NCBI GenBank assembly: GCA_030407315.1
Contig: JALQPE010000276.1
Coordinates: 23,405-87,404, forward strand
From: Asparagopsis taxiformis
Taxonomy: Eukaryota; Rhodophyta; Florideophyceae; Bonnemaisoniales; Bonnemaisoniaceae
Direction of reading: 5' to 3'
Length of the DNA: 64,000 nt
The notes beneath the pieces are model-generated. The model saw only the letters and a program-made list of their open reading frames with translations, was not told the DNA's origin and made no database searches. Below are positions 32,194 to 42,218 of this stretch, piece by piece. Within the stretch, counting starts at the first letter, position 1. Every line of letters begins with the position of its first letter. A program made the position numbers and the translations under genes.

Positions 32194-35100
32194 TTATCTT
32201 CTTCTTCGCGCTTGAGCGAGTGTGTCGACCCGGTTTGGGTTTGCCAAATGGGCGGGTGCTTGACTTGCTTGGTTCGCTATGCGAAGTTCGGCTCCCGATG
32301 GAGGGTTCACATCTCGTTGTGGAGAAATCGGCGTCTGTACGCGTGACCTGGATGGTTGTCCTCTCGTCGCAATTGTGCGGTTTGAACGTCTTCGGGCGGC
32401 TTCAGCAGCATCGACATTTGTCGTGTCTTGTCGCAACGTTCGCTTGTGCGATGTTATAGCCCGGTCTGGGTTGACGTCTTGGTCTTGGTCTGCATCGGCA
32501 GAGTTGTCATGGCGTCTTTGTTGACTTCTTCGCAATTGTGTGCGATTGCGGTTGGTAGTTACCGGCTGGGTGGGTGAACGACTTGGGTCGTGTGCGTCAT
32601 TCCCAATTGTGGGTGAGTTACCGAAGGGTGAAAGACTACAAGGTTGATCCCGAGGGGGAGTTGCAAAATTTTTGCTTACGCGCACAGCGTCGGGGGCCCC
32701 CTCCGGAAGGGTGGTTTGTCCCAAACCACTACTGCCCGGTGTTATCCTAATTGTAGGTTGTCGTGGGGACAATGGTTGATCCCTGAAGGGGTATTCCTGA
32801 TTAGGAGTTGGCGGAAGTGATTCGCTTTGTGCGTTCTGTTGGCCGTCGCCCGTCGGTTGGCGTGATTGTGTATTTGGCGCGAGGGCATCTGCACCTGATG
32901 GTGACGCTTGTGCGTTAGCGGCATGTAGCCTAGGTGGTAAGGTTAGTTCCTCGGTTGGTCGCGGAGCGAGTGTAACTCTATCGAGACTAACCTTTTCGGT
33001 GATACCATCGCGGTCGATGTAAACCGTTCGCCGTCCGGCACGGATAACCCTATAGGGACCTTGAGCTATTGGAGTTAGCTTGTTCCGTTCACGGACTTCT
33101 GGGTTATCCAGATAAACGTAATCATCGGTAGTGATGAGTCGTTTAGACTTCTGGATTGACCGGTCGAAGTTACGCTTGTAACGTGCTTGCGCGCTGTGAA
33201 GGCGCTTACCTGCCATATCAATGGTATCCGTAATACGGCGTAAGAAGTCTTGCTTCGTGAACGCGTCTGGCGTTGCCCTTCTTTTCACCGAATGGTGTGT
33301 CGCATATGGCGGTAGAGGTCGGCTTAGTATGAGGTCGAAGGGTGTAGTTCCCGTTGTGCGATGCACGTGCGTATTGTACGCATAGGTTAACGCTGATGCG
33401 TAGACATCCCAGTCGTCCTGGTTGTCATTAACGTAATTACGTAGCATGCTCAATAGAGTACGGTTATACCGTTCGACTTGCCCATTTGTCTGGGGATGGT
33501 AGGCCGTCGTGAAGACGTTCTTCGTTCCTAACTGGAGGCAGACGGCCTGAAAGAACTTTGACGCAAATTGCGGACCGTTATCGGATAGTAATGTCCGTGG
33601 AGGACCATACTTAAACACCCAATGTGTACAAAAGGCTACTGCCACATGGTAAGCCGTAATGCTTCGCAGGGGCACCACTTGGGTGAGCTTGGAGAAGCGA
33701 CATGAAATCACCAGTAGGTGCACGTTACCTTTCTTGGTACGAGGTAGAGGACAGAGGAGGTCAATTGCAACGTCATCCAATGGTGTGGTAGCTGGGAACA
33801 GCTGGAGGGTACTCGCATGTTTGCGCAACCGTAATCGGTTTCTCGCACACGCTGAACAGCGTTCAACCGTTCCGGTTATGTCCGCAGCCATTGCAGGCCA
33901 GTAGTAAGATATGCGCATCGTGTCGTACATGCGGTTCTGACCAGGATGTCCTGCCAATATGCCGTGGTGGCACATCGTCAATAGACGTTGCCGTAAGGCT
34001 TTGGGTACCACAATCTGGGATGACCCGTCCAATTTGGACTTCCTACAAAGGACACCGTCTTCATCTTCGAAGAAGAGAGAGTCAGACTTCTGCGAGGCCA
34101 GGGCCTGTTGACAGAAGTCGTCTGTTCGTTGCTCTTCGAGCCACTCTTGGAGAGTTATCGGGCAATAGTTTTCCGTTTGCGGATGAGTTGTTAAGACGGG
34201 TGTACCGTTGCGATTAGGTGCCTCCTCGGCGTGATCTCTTGCTAGAGAAAGGTCGTAGAACCAAACATCAGTGTCCTCATCCAAGGATGTTTCACCTTGC
34301 GGTGCGTGCGTGGCCAACAGAGTTGGTATTTCATCGTCAATAGTGACGGGCGTCTCGCCGGTAGTCTCTACACGCGATAAGGCGTCTGGTAGTTGGTGAA
34401 CCCGGCCGGGTCGGTAGACTATTTGATAGTCAAATTCCGCAAGTCGGAGGCTCCAGCGGCATAGTCTCCCTGAAGGGTCGTTGATATTCATAAGCCAACG
34501 CAGCGCGTTATGGTCCGTCCGGACTACAAACTTTGTTTGCTCCAAGTATGGACGTAGGATAGTGACAGCCCATACGACGGCTAGACATTCACGCTCCGTA
34601 GGGGAGTAACCTCTTTCAGGTCTAGACAAGGTCCGCGACCAATAGCCAATTGGCTTGAGATCGTTCTCTTCCCCTTGCTGCTGAAGCAGAGCGCACCCTA
34701 TTTGGTATGCGGAAGCGTCCGTGTCTACGGTGTAGGGTTGACCCAACTTGGGTAGAGCCAGTATCGGCGGTTTGATCATGACCTCTTTGAGAGCGTTGAA
34801 CGCGCGTCGTTGGTCCTCGGTAGGAGGTTCTTTCCCGAATTTAGGGAGGCTGTCTTTGGTCAGCATTTCGTTCAAGGGGTGCGCAATTGCGGCATACCCT
34901 TTGATGAATCGTCGAAAGACGCCACAGCTTCCGAGGAAGGATCGCATTTGCGTAGGCGTTTGCGGAAAGATCGCGTCAGCGATAGCCGAAGTGGCGTTCT
35001 GTGCAACAGCTAGCTTTCCTGGCATCACGACATGTCCCAGGTAGTCAACCTTCTTTTCGAAGAAATGACACTTTGTCAACTTCAGGGTAACACCTGCTTC

Positions 35101-36831
35101 CCGTAGGAGGGAGAGTACTTGATCCACATGGTGGAGATGTTCGGCCTCGTCCCGAGAGAATACGATCACATCGTCTAAGTAGATCAGACAGGTCTGCCAG
35201 CGAACGCTGCTAAGAATAATGTCGATGGCACGTTGAAACGTTGTCGGAGCATTCTTCAAGCCAAAGGGCAAACGCTTAAAGCGATATGACCCCAAGTGGG
35301 AAGTAAATGCCGTTTTGTCACGGTCGTCCTGTGCAATAGGGATCTGCCAATAGCCAGAATTACAATCCAATGTGGTGAATACTTGAGCATCTCCGAGTGA
35401 GTCAATACAATCATCCATTCGTGGAAGGGGGTACACATCATTGACAGTGATGTCGTTAAGACCCCTATAGTCGACGCAAAAGCGTAATTTACCATCCTTC
35501 TTCGGGACAAGAACCACTGGGCTAGCCCATTCGGAGGTCGACGGTTCGATCACTCCTTTTTCCAGCATGCTGGTTATTTCCTTACGGGCAATCTCTCTGC
35601 GAGCGGGTCCCATCCGGTAGGGTTGTTGCCGTCTAGGCTTGCTCCCTTCGACTATGTCGATTCGGTGTTCCGTAGCGCGGATGTCCCCTAGGGATCCATC
35701 CCACATAGACTCGTGTCGAGATAGCATGCTAAGGATGCGTTCCCTCAACGGGATTTGACCAAGGTGGTCCAGAGAGACTTCTTGCTTCCAGCTTGGTGGT
35801 TGGGTGGCCTCGGCCTTTTGCTCCCGGTGGAGAGTAGTCACCATAGTGGAGGCCTCTTGGGAGGAAGGGGTAGAACGGCTGAGAGCCATGGGGCGCATTG
35901 GCCGTTCGGGTGCCCGAAGGGCATGGCCTATAATTGTCCCTTTAGGGAGGTACTTGTCGGATGTACCGAAGTTAGTTAATATAGTCAGGAATTCCTGTCG
36001 CGGGATGACTTCCGCAACCCCATTCGGGATAGAGACACGATGTCGGTGAAGGATCCGATCTCTCGGTGAGAGTATACTCAAGCCGCCACCGGCGCATACA
36101 ACAGTAGTTGTTACTTGACTCCACGGAGGAACATTCACAATTTGTGACAATCGAATGCCATGAGGCTGGCGGTCTAAGTTAATCCCATTAGAGGGTTGCG
36201 AGGCATCCACGTAGCACGAAATGGTGGGGGATGTTTTACGCGTAGGCGACATCACTAGGATAGCTATCGACCCGCCGTCGTGAATATCAATTCTTTGGGC
36301 CCGGCACCTAATTGCATCTACGTGGGTATTCATTGCCCCAGTTCCCAAGATGAGGGGTACGGCCAACTTAGGCGCGACGAAGAATTCTTCCTCAAAGGAC
36401 TTGTGGCCTAACTGTAATGACAGTATTATCTTGCCTTTTATCTGAAGAGGATTGCCGTTAGCATCGGCCAGTTGCGGAACTTTCCCCGTAGGGACTTGGA
36501 ATTGTTCCCAATTGTGGGGTAAGCTCCTTTCCTGGATGACCGATGGTCCGGACCCGGTGTCCATCACCATACGCATGGGCGTGAGAATTGACGGATCGAG
36601 TCCGATGGAACTCATTACTACGTAATGGGCGGCCTTAAGCAGGCATGAGGCTTTCGGCCTTGAGGTTCGAGTCCCTGTGGGGGAACCCGAAGGGGTTGGT
36701 GTCTGGGAAAGACTTTGGTCCCTAGAGGGAGTTGCAGCCTTTCCCTGCGGAGGTGGTTGTGGTGAGATGTCCACCGAGTAGCGTAATCGCTCCACCTCCT
36801 GACGGGAGTGCGACACCTCACTCCCCGTCAT
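32194..36831 (-). CDS. pol: Ty3/gypsy Pol polyprotein, 1545 aa, intact
   Basis: Domains in order. Aspartic protease: VMDTGSG at 91-95 and LILGTGAMN near 160. Reverse transcriptase, about 430-610, with LDCNSGYWQI and YLDD at 551-554. RNase H, about 700-820, with DTDASAY, ERECLAV and RTDHNALRW. Integrase with an HHCC finger (His 955/962 area, CSAC at 992-995) and the DDE triad at AIDLL (1024), SDNGPQF (1084) and NGQVERYN (1120). An extended Pro/Gln-rich C-terminal region of about 350 residues precedes the stop. The ATG overlaps the stop of the upstream zinc-knuckle frame as TAATG, which suits termination-reinitiation. The whole frame is open, unlike the copia elements nearby. Confidence 0.95.
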   Translation of the reverse strand: MTGSEVSHSRQEVERLRYSVDISPQPPPQGKAATPSRDQSLSQTPTPSGSPTGTRTSRPKASCLLKAAHYVVMSSIGLDPSILTPMRMVMDTGSGPSVIQERSLPHNWEQFQVPTGKVPQLADANGNPLQIKGKIILSLQLGHKSFEEEFFVAPKLAVPLILGTGAMNTHVDAIRCRAQRIDIHDGGSIAILVMSPTRKTSPTISCYVDASQPSNGINLDRQPHGIRLSQIVNVPPWSQVTTTVVCAGGGLSILSPRDRILHRHRVSIPNGVAEVIPRQEFLTILTNFGTSDKYLPKGTIIGHALRAPERPMRPMALSRSTPSSQEASTMVTTLHREQKAEATQPPSWKQEVSLDHLGQIPLRERILSMLSRHESMWDGSLGDIRATEHRIDIVEGSKPRRQQPYRMGPARREIARKEITSMLEKGVIEPSTSEWASPVVLVPKKDGKLRFCVDYRGLNDITVNDVYPLPRMDDCIDSLGDAQVFTTLDCNSGYWQIPIAQDDRDKTAFTSHLGSYRFKRLPFGLKNAPTTFQRAIDIILSSVRWQTCLIYLDDVIVFSRDEAEHLHHVDQVLSLLREAGVTLKLTKCHFFEKKVDYLGHVVMPGKLAVAQNATSAIADAIFPQTPTQMRSFLGSCGVFRRFIKGYAAIAHPLNEMLTKDSLPKFGKEPPTEDQRRAFNALKEVMIKPPILALPKLGQPYTVDTDASAYQIGCALLQQQGEENDLKPIGYWSRTLSRPERGYSPTERECLAVVWAVTILRPYLEQTKFVVRTDHNALRWLMNINDPSGRLCRWSLRLAEFDYQIVYRPGRVHQLPDALSRVETTGETPVTIDDEIPTLLATHAPQGETSLDEDTDVWFYDLSLARDHAEEAPNRNGTPVLTTHPQTENYCPITLQEWLEEQRTDDFCQQALASQKSDSLFFEDEDGVLCRKSKLDGSSQIVVPKALRQRLLTMCHHGILAGHPGQNRMYDTMRISYYWPAMAADITGTVERCSACARNRLRLRKHASTLQLFPATTPLDDVAIDLLCPLPRTKKGNVHLLVISCRFSKLTQVVPLRSITAYHVAVAFCTHWVFKYGPPRTLLSDNGPQFASKFFQAVCLQLGTKNVFTTAYHPQTNGQVERYNRTLLSMLRNYVNDNQDDWDVYASALTYAYNTHVHRTTGTTPFDLILSRPLPPYATHHSVKRRATPDAFTKQDFLRRITDTIDMAGKRLHSAQARYKRNFDRSIQKSKRLITTDDYVYLDNPEVRERNKLTPIAQGPYRVIRAGRRTVYIDRDGITEKVSLDRVTLAPRPTEELTLPPRLHAANAQASPSGADALAPNTQSRQPTGDGQQNAQSESLPPTPNQEYPFRDQPLSPRQPTIRITPGSSGLGQTTLPEGAPDAVRVSKNFATPPRDQPCSLSPFGNSPTIGNDAHDPSRSPTQPVTTNRNRTQLRRSQQRRHDNSADADQDQDVNPDRAITSHKRTLRQDTTNVDAAEAARRRSNRTIATRGQPSRSRVQTPISPQRDVNPPSGAELRIANQASQAPAHLANPNRVDTLAQARRRR

Positions 36832-37394
36832 TAGTTTTCCGACGACGTCTCGGAGTCGTCGGTGGTGTCTAGGGCGTCGGCAACGTCTTGAGCCGTTACG
36901 GAAGATCCGTTACGTTCTAAAACGTCTCGCCTCAGAGGGCCCGATTTGGGATGAGTTTCGTCATCGGCGAACGCAACCATGCGTGTTGGAGGGTTCGACC
37001 GTTGGAGCACGGCTTTAGGGTAATCCCTTTTCCGGTTGAACCGATTGGACTGGCGCTGTTGGCGGCGCATAACCTGCTCCGGGTCTTGCTGGTAAGCGTA
37101 GTTCGCAAAGGCGAAGTAAGTTCCCACTGAGGGTGGTAGGTAAGGACAAGTGTATAACACGTGCCCTGGTTGGCGACAGCCAGAGCATCTCCAAGTAACA
37201 TCCCCTTCGGGGATCATACTCTCAGCGAGTTTAAGATGTTCTCTCGTTAGGGTAGGGGCCTGCATTGGCGCGCCCATTGGGTTCCCGGTAGGGGAAGGTA
37301 AGGTCGGCGGCGGGGTCCGCGGTATCACAGCCGGTTCTCCGGGTACGGTAGCGAGCAACGCTTTGCGTTTACGTTCCGCGATTTCCCGAGTAGG
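36831..37394 (-). CDS. Nucleocapsid-type zinc knuckle frame (Gag C-terminal part)
   Basis: The sequence holds a CCHC zinc knuckle, CSGCRQPGHVLYTC (C-x2-C-x4-H-x4-C), followed by basic sequence (MRRQQRQSNRFNRKRDYPK). It lies in the same reading frame as gag, directly after gag's TAA at 37395-37397, with no ATG near its start. It is therefore the Gag C-terminus behind one in-frame stop. Either the stop is read through or it is a nonsense mutation. It ends TAATG, overlapping pol. Confidence 0.8.
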   Translation of the reverse strand, partial: PTREIAERKRKALLATVPGEPAVIPRTPPPTLPSPTGNPMGAPMQAPTLTREHLKLAESMIPEGDVTWRCSGCRQPGHVLYTCPYLPPSVGTYFAFANYAYQQDPEQVMRRQQRQSNRFNRKRDYPKAVLQRSNPPTRMVAFADDETHPKSGPLRRDVLERNGSSVTAQDVADALDTTDDSETSSEN

Positions 37395-38756
37395 TTAAGC
37401 CTTCGGCTTTGCGGGTAGCGAAGCTCGTAGAGAGTCCCCGAGTCCTTTAGCAAGGTTACGGACAGAAAGAAAATCTTCTCCGTCACTGCGGCCTATAGTC
37501 ACCTTGACGGTGTGTTTAACCTCTGGGCGTAGGCCCTTGAGGTAGTAGTTGACCAAGTCTCTTTCCGAGAAGACGTTCGCACACAGGAGTGCAGCGTCCT
37601 GCAGTCTGTCTGCGTATGCAGCTTCGTCTTCATCCGGCCCTTGCCGTATACGCGTTACCGCGTCATAAGCGTCCGCTAGGACATTGTACGTCGCGTAGCG
37701 AGCCAGAAGGGCGTTAACGGCTTGAGGCCAAGTGATCTGCTGATGCAGGTGGTTGAGAAGCTTGCGCTTTCGCGCCTCGGCGGCGATAAACCGTTGAGGT
37801 TCTCCTTCCAGGAAATACTTGAGTAACTTGGTAGCTTCTCCCTCCGAGACTCCGCATGAATCACATGCATCTTGAAATTCCGCGAGGAACCGGAGGATAT
37901 CGATGGGTTCCGTACCATCGAACGGCGTGAATGACGCGTTGAAATTACGGATCTTCTCCGTTAGCTTATACAAGCTTCTTGATTTACCTATTGGGGTATC
38001 AGTCGTTAGGGACTTGTTCTTGAGTCGGTAGTACCGATAGGAGACCACTAGGTCGAACGCGGGTTCGCGGGCCTTCAAGGGCACTAAGCCTTCCTCAAGA
38101 GGTCCTTCTTCATCGTCCCACGAGGGATTTTTCGGTACTGATCCGGTGGCACGAGTGCGCTGTCTCGTGCGAGAGATATTCCCTGTTTGGGATAGTGATT
38201 CGGCGAGGGCGTCGACACGGTCCGACAGGTGTCGGGTTGCTTCTGCGACTTGATCCAATCGGGGATATTCTTCTTCTTCCCTACTGGGTGTGGGGTCTGG
38301 GAAGTCAGATGGTCGGATGCGGCGCGAAGGTAACTCCTGTTGTCCTAACGGACTGGCATTAGAGCCGTGAATCGAAAGCTCCTCCAGACGAGTTTCTAAA
38401 CGGGATACGCGTTTAGCGAATTCGGCTTTTACCTGCATCCAGGTTTCCGCTAGGAACTCGGCGTCCCGATCTTGTGTGGCTTCTCGGCTGGCGGCCAGCA
38501 ATTTTGGCTCGACCAGTTCCATTACGGTTTCAACCGTGGCGTCTACGATCTCTGCCCTGCGGTCTTGAACAGTCTTCTCGACGACGGTGCTGAATTCAGC
38601 TTTGAACTCTTCCAACCGTTCGTTGAAGATTCGGTCAGCCCGATCTTGTAGGGTGTTGATCACCACGCCTTCTTCGGCGATCAGATCCGAATCGGATAAG
38701 TCACTGGCAGGCGCTATGTCCTCACTAGAGGGTCCCGCTGTAGGGTTACGAGGCAT
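37395..38756 (-). CDS. gag: Ty3/gypsy Gag, 453 aa
   Basis: An acidic N-terminus and a long charged helical region precede the retrotransposon capsid region. That region reads INRFNASFTPFDG-like sequence (FNASFTPFDGTEPIDILRF), AEFQDACDSCG and WPQAVNALLARYATYN, then a spacer with DEDEAAYADRLQDAALLC and the YLKGLRPEVK motif, all typical of Ty3 Gag capsid. It stops at a single TAA, beyond which the same frame continues into the zinc knuckle. It is the first gene behind the 5' LTR and leader. Confidence 0.88.
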   Translation of the reverse strand: MPRNPTAGPSSEDIAPASDLSDSDLIAEEGVVINTLQDRADRIFNERLEEFKAEFSTVVEKTVQDRRAEIVDATVETVMELVEPKLLAASREATQDRDAEFLAETWMQVKAEFAKRVSRLETRLEELSIHGSNASPLGQQELPSRRIRPSDFPDPTPSREEEEYPRLDQVAEATRHLSDRVDALAESLSQTGNISRTRQRTRATGSVPKNPSWDDEEGPLEEGLVPLKAREPAFDLVVSYRYYRLKNKSLTTDTPIGKSRSLYKLTEKIRNFNASFTPFDGTEPIDILRFLAEFQDACDSCGVSEGEATKLLKYFLEGEPQRFIAAEARKRKLLNHLHQQITWPQAVNALLARYATYNVLADAYDAVTRIRQGPDEDEAAYADRLQDAALLCANVFSERDLVNYYLKGLRPEVKHTVKVTIGRSDGEDFLSVRNLAKGLGDSLRASLPAKPKA

Positions 38757-38815
38757 CGTGGAGATGATGTGAAAGGGGAATTTCTCCCAAGGAGAGTTAC
38801 CCGAGGGTACAAGGT

Positions 38816-38833
38816 TCTAGGTCGAGAGACCAA
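38816..38833 (-). other. Candidate primer binding site
   Basis: Just inside the 5' LTR the minus strand reads TTGGTCTCTCGACC. The TGG one base in from the LTR end is what a tRNA CCA end would pair with. I could not match it to a particular tRNA. Confidence 0.4.
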
Positions 38834-39491
38834 TGTAGCAGGTAGAAAATCCGCTAGAGCGGCAAACCACCCGACAGGTGTCCCGAGCCTCGGTAGAGGA
38901 AGTGGTAGAGCAGATGAACCTTATAGGTACCCAGCGGGTAGTCTCGTGAGAGAGAAGGTGTCGTTACCCGGAGGGGGTTGTGCGACAAAGGGGTGCTCAC
39001 GCGAGAGGCGTATGGATAGAGCGAGTGACGTAATCCGTCGAGCTGCTGGCTAACCCTAAGGTTTTCCCGGAGAGGGGTTGAACAATAGGTATGCGAACAC
39101 TGTTCCTGTGGGTCGTAATTCCACTTGAGTTTACGTTACTCTAGAAACCGTGCCTACTGGCTATTCCAGTGGCATATTTATACTAAGTCTACTGTAAGCT
39201 AGGGTTAGTGGTTAGGAATAAATATCCAGTTATTGACCAACCAGAGCCCAGTGAACGGCACTCGCCTACCCGCGAGGTTATTGCCAGTTAGGCTTACATT
39301 GTAATTTGTCCCTTGTGGGGTCTTGGCCGGGGCCGATAGGCTCGAATAGGGTGTTTACAGCCTTGCGCTTGTCCCAATTACAGGAAACACGCCCAGTTGG
39401 GTGGTGCCTTGTGATTGGCACATCCCTTAAGTGGGCACCCAATAGGGAAGCGACACGACTCTGAATGAGAGGACCGCCAGGCGGTATGACA
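38834..39491 (-). repeat. 5' LTR of Ty3 element, 658 bp
   Basis: On the plus strand it begins TGTAGCAGGTAGAAA and ends CGGTATGACA. It shares the full length of the left LTR with scattered differences. Confidence 0.85.
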
Positions 39492-40174
39492 AGCCGCGCG
39501 GGCATCTAGACGCTGTTTAGCCAACGTGGCGACATCGTCATCCGTGATTGCCGTACGAGGCAATGCAGCCCACGCGTGGGTCAGAACGCCGACGTTAAGC
39601 GCCACGCCGTCACGTAAGGCGGTGCCGACCGTTCCTGCGGGATCACTGCGTTCTGGCGAACCCTGACGAGGAGGACGAGGCGGACTGTCACGACGAGGTA
39701 CGCCTGCGCGGGCCGACGCCCCAGCCCGACGCGATCGAGCGGCCGCTGCCATCGCGGCGACCCCGGAAGTTGCAGCCCCGTCTTTGGGCCCAAAGACTGG
39801 GCTGCGACTTCCGGGATTATGGGTGACGAATTCCCTGAGTCTGACGCCGTTGCGTCAGCGTCGCGCGGAGCATCAGCCTTGGCAGCCTCGACGGGCGTTG
39901 CGGAGGCCAGCGGGCGAGACGAAGAGACAACGGCCTGTGGAACACCAGTTTGAGCCGCCCTAACGGATGGGGCGGGTGCGACGGACGCTTCCGTCGCTGG
40001 CGGCGCACCGACCCTGGCGAGGGAGGGAGCGCCCTGCGAAGGGTTCCTCGCTCCACCTCCAGCAGAGCCGGCGGGCCGCGGAGTGTTGGTATCGGTACTG
40101 CGCGTGTTAACCATCGTGGTTACCGTGTACGCGACGAAAGCGACAAGTGCAGCGAGCACGAAGGAAAGAGCCAC
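39492..40174 (-). pseudogene. Truncated Gag-like gene cut by the Ty3 LTR
   Basis: A Pro/Ala/Ser-rich frame contains an internal start reading MVNTRSTDTNTPRPAG (about 40111), a start typical of plant and algal Gag proteins. Coding character then shifts frame near 39700 and runs as ITDDDVATLAKQRLDARAA up to the very edge of the Ty3 LTR at 39491, where it is cut. I read it as the N-terminal part of another retrotransposon gag into which, or next to which, the Ty3 element landed. No continuation is seen beyond the other LTR at 27054. Confidence 0.5.
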
Positions 40175-41392
40175 GCGGGCGAGACGAGGGAAGAAGAGAA
40201 CGAAAAGGGCTGCGAGCCGATGCAGGACGAGTTGACGAAACGAAGTGGCAACGGCCTAAGCGATGAGGATGGCGGATGGAGAAGTGACGAACGCTCCGGC
40301 GTCTGAGCTGCGGCTTAAATAATGCTCCAGCGACCGTTGTCGCAATGCCCGCTGGCACGAAATACGCGAGATGGCCGCGGCCTGCGCGAGAATCACGCTG
40401 ATTCGAACCTCACCCGCGTGGTGGAACTGGAAATTGCATTCGATTGCAAGGGACGCCTACGTGAGGCATTGTAAAACGATGCCAACGGGCGGGCCCGATG
40501 ATTACGAAGAGGCGGGAGCGCACGCGCGCGCTCCGGCACCGTGGCCAACCGATTGGCCAGCCGGGCCGCGTTCAATTAAGCGAGATCTGTCGGGACAACC
40601 GCCACGTCCGCGATTGTACCCGAAAAGGCGCCAAAGCCCCGTGTCTCCGACGAGTCCTGCCGGGCCACGCGTGGCCGGGACGTCCACGTGTGGGGTTGGG
40701 GCTGTGCAGTATACGTGGCCAATTCGAAAATGGCTAATATTTTCGATTTCCGCGGAATTCTAATTTCGGCGGACACGACCGGCGACAGCAATGCACGAGC
40801 ATTGCTGGCGCATGCGCGCGCGAGATCGTCACACGTGTGCAGCGAACGGGCTGGCACGCGGCCAACGGACCAACGGGTCCACACGCGCGACCCACAAGGT
40901 CCTTTCCCATTCGGGGACGTTACGAACAGTGATTACACTGTAATGCGATTCCATCGTGGCTAAATAGGTATTGGCATCGTGCCGGGAGGGAAAGGGGACA
41001 ATGGTCGATCGGGCAACGTGCTCTAGTCTACGACTGACTTCTACGTTTTACGTTTACGTTTACGCCTAACGAGGCTTCGTCTCCGTCGAGCTGCGAACTC
41101 CCTGCCCATTGCCACACGTGAGGCTGATCGCGTGTCGTGCCTACGGGTTTGGTCGAGAGCGCCTCCGGTGACGTGCTACCTCGTTTTCGAACGTAATCCC
41201 CGCGTGGATTGTTGCGTCGTGACGCTCGTGTCTACTCGCTAACCTTCTACTCTACCTTCCTACCTACCAATACAGTCAAACACCAGCGGGTGGCACTGTT
41301 CCGTTGTTTCGTTTACAGGACAGCGTGTCCACTAGCTTGTACCAGCTAACAACTTCTACCGAACTATCGTTCCACACCTGATATTTCTTTTA
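40175..41392. other. GC-rich spacer, possible leader or LTR of the truncated element
   Basis: A GC-rich stretch without a convincing gene. It may be the 5' region of the truncated gag-like element. A small perfect hairpin GCAATGC-ACGA-GCATTGC lies near 40791-40808. A short TACGTTT tandem occurs near 41041-41065. No second copy of an LTR was found in the window. Confidence 0.35.
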
Positions 41393-41778
41393 GTGGCAAT
41401 GCTGCTTTCTCATCTTTCGATTTGGTGTACGAGCTGGTCACTAATCTCGAAGAAATGGATGCTCGGTTTGCATCTGCCCAAAAGCTGCCAGTTCAGGAGT
41501 TCCAGAAGCTGCTGAATGAACGGTACCACCCGGTAGCTCCGAAGACTTCCAAGTCCCCAACTTTCCTTTCTCTTTGGACCGAGAATGTCGACAGTCCGGC
41601 CGGACTGTCGAGGCCGGCCTCTCGCCAACATTCAGGGTCTGCTTCTGGCTCCACGACACAAGTTGACACAGATGTTGACAAACAGGGCAGTTTCAGTTTA
41701 AATGATAAAGAAACCCTTTCTCCTCCTCGCAATACTCCTCTGCCTCCTCCCAGGTCTCAAGCCTGGAATCGAACATAG
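41393..41778 (+). CDS. Exon-like coding fragment, unknown
   Basis: A frame opens directly behind a strong 3' splice-site-like sequence (TTTCTTTTAG ending 41392) and reads FDLVYELVTNLEEMDARFAS, then a Ser/Thr/Pro-rich tail. No ATG starts it in frame, so it could be a terminal exon or a gene remnant. I do not recognise a family. A second coding-like stretch lies 440 bp downstream. Confidence 0.35.
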
Positions 41779-42218
41779 CAGGATGGTCGCCAGATGAGTT
41801 AGGAAAGCAGCTGCTTTGAAGTCTCAACTTCTCTAGCGACGTGTGAACGTAAGGAGTACCTCCTCATCCCTACCTAACAACTCGCCGGGATCTTCTAACT
41901 GGTTGGAAATTAAACAGTAAAACAGTAGTGCCGCCTGCGATGAGCGTCGAGAGGGGAACCCAAACGGTCTAAGTATGAGCTTTTGAATTTTAGTGTGAAT
42001 TCTGCTTGGGGAATGGCAGGACGGGAAGGGTGAGGTTTCCAATGACAGCTATGCCAAAAATAGCGAAACATGCAGATTGAGATCGAGTCGAAAGAAGTCA
42101 CTGATGATGGAGCTTGGGATATGGGTGAGGATGTGATCATGGCAGATGCTGGAAAAGTAGACTTGGGTTATTTCATCGTACATCGATACGAATAAGACTA
42201 GCAGCCTGTCCCAGCTAA

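Larger units (their letters stand above)
27055..39491 (-). mobile_element. Ty3/gypsy chromovirus, 12.4 kb, with opposite-strand ORF
   Basis: Direct LTRs at 27055-27737 and 38834-39491 (each TG...CA) enclose minus-strand gag, zinc knuckle, pol and chromodomain, plus a plus-strand coding region next to the 3' LTR. A purine-rich tract lies beside the left LTR and a TGG-starting primer-site candidate beside the right LTR, both agreeing with minus-strand orientation. The 5 bp outside the two LTRs (taaag and agccg) do not match, so no target-site duplication is seen. The chromodomain places it with chromoviruses. Confidence 0.9.
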
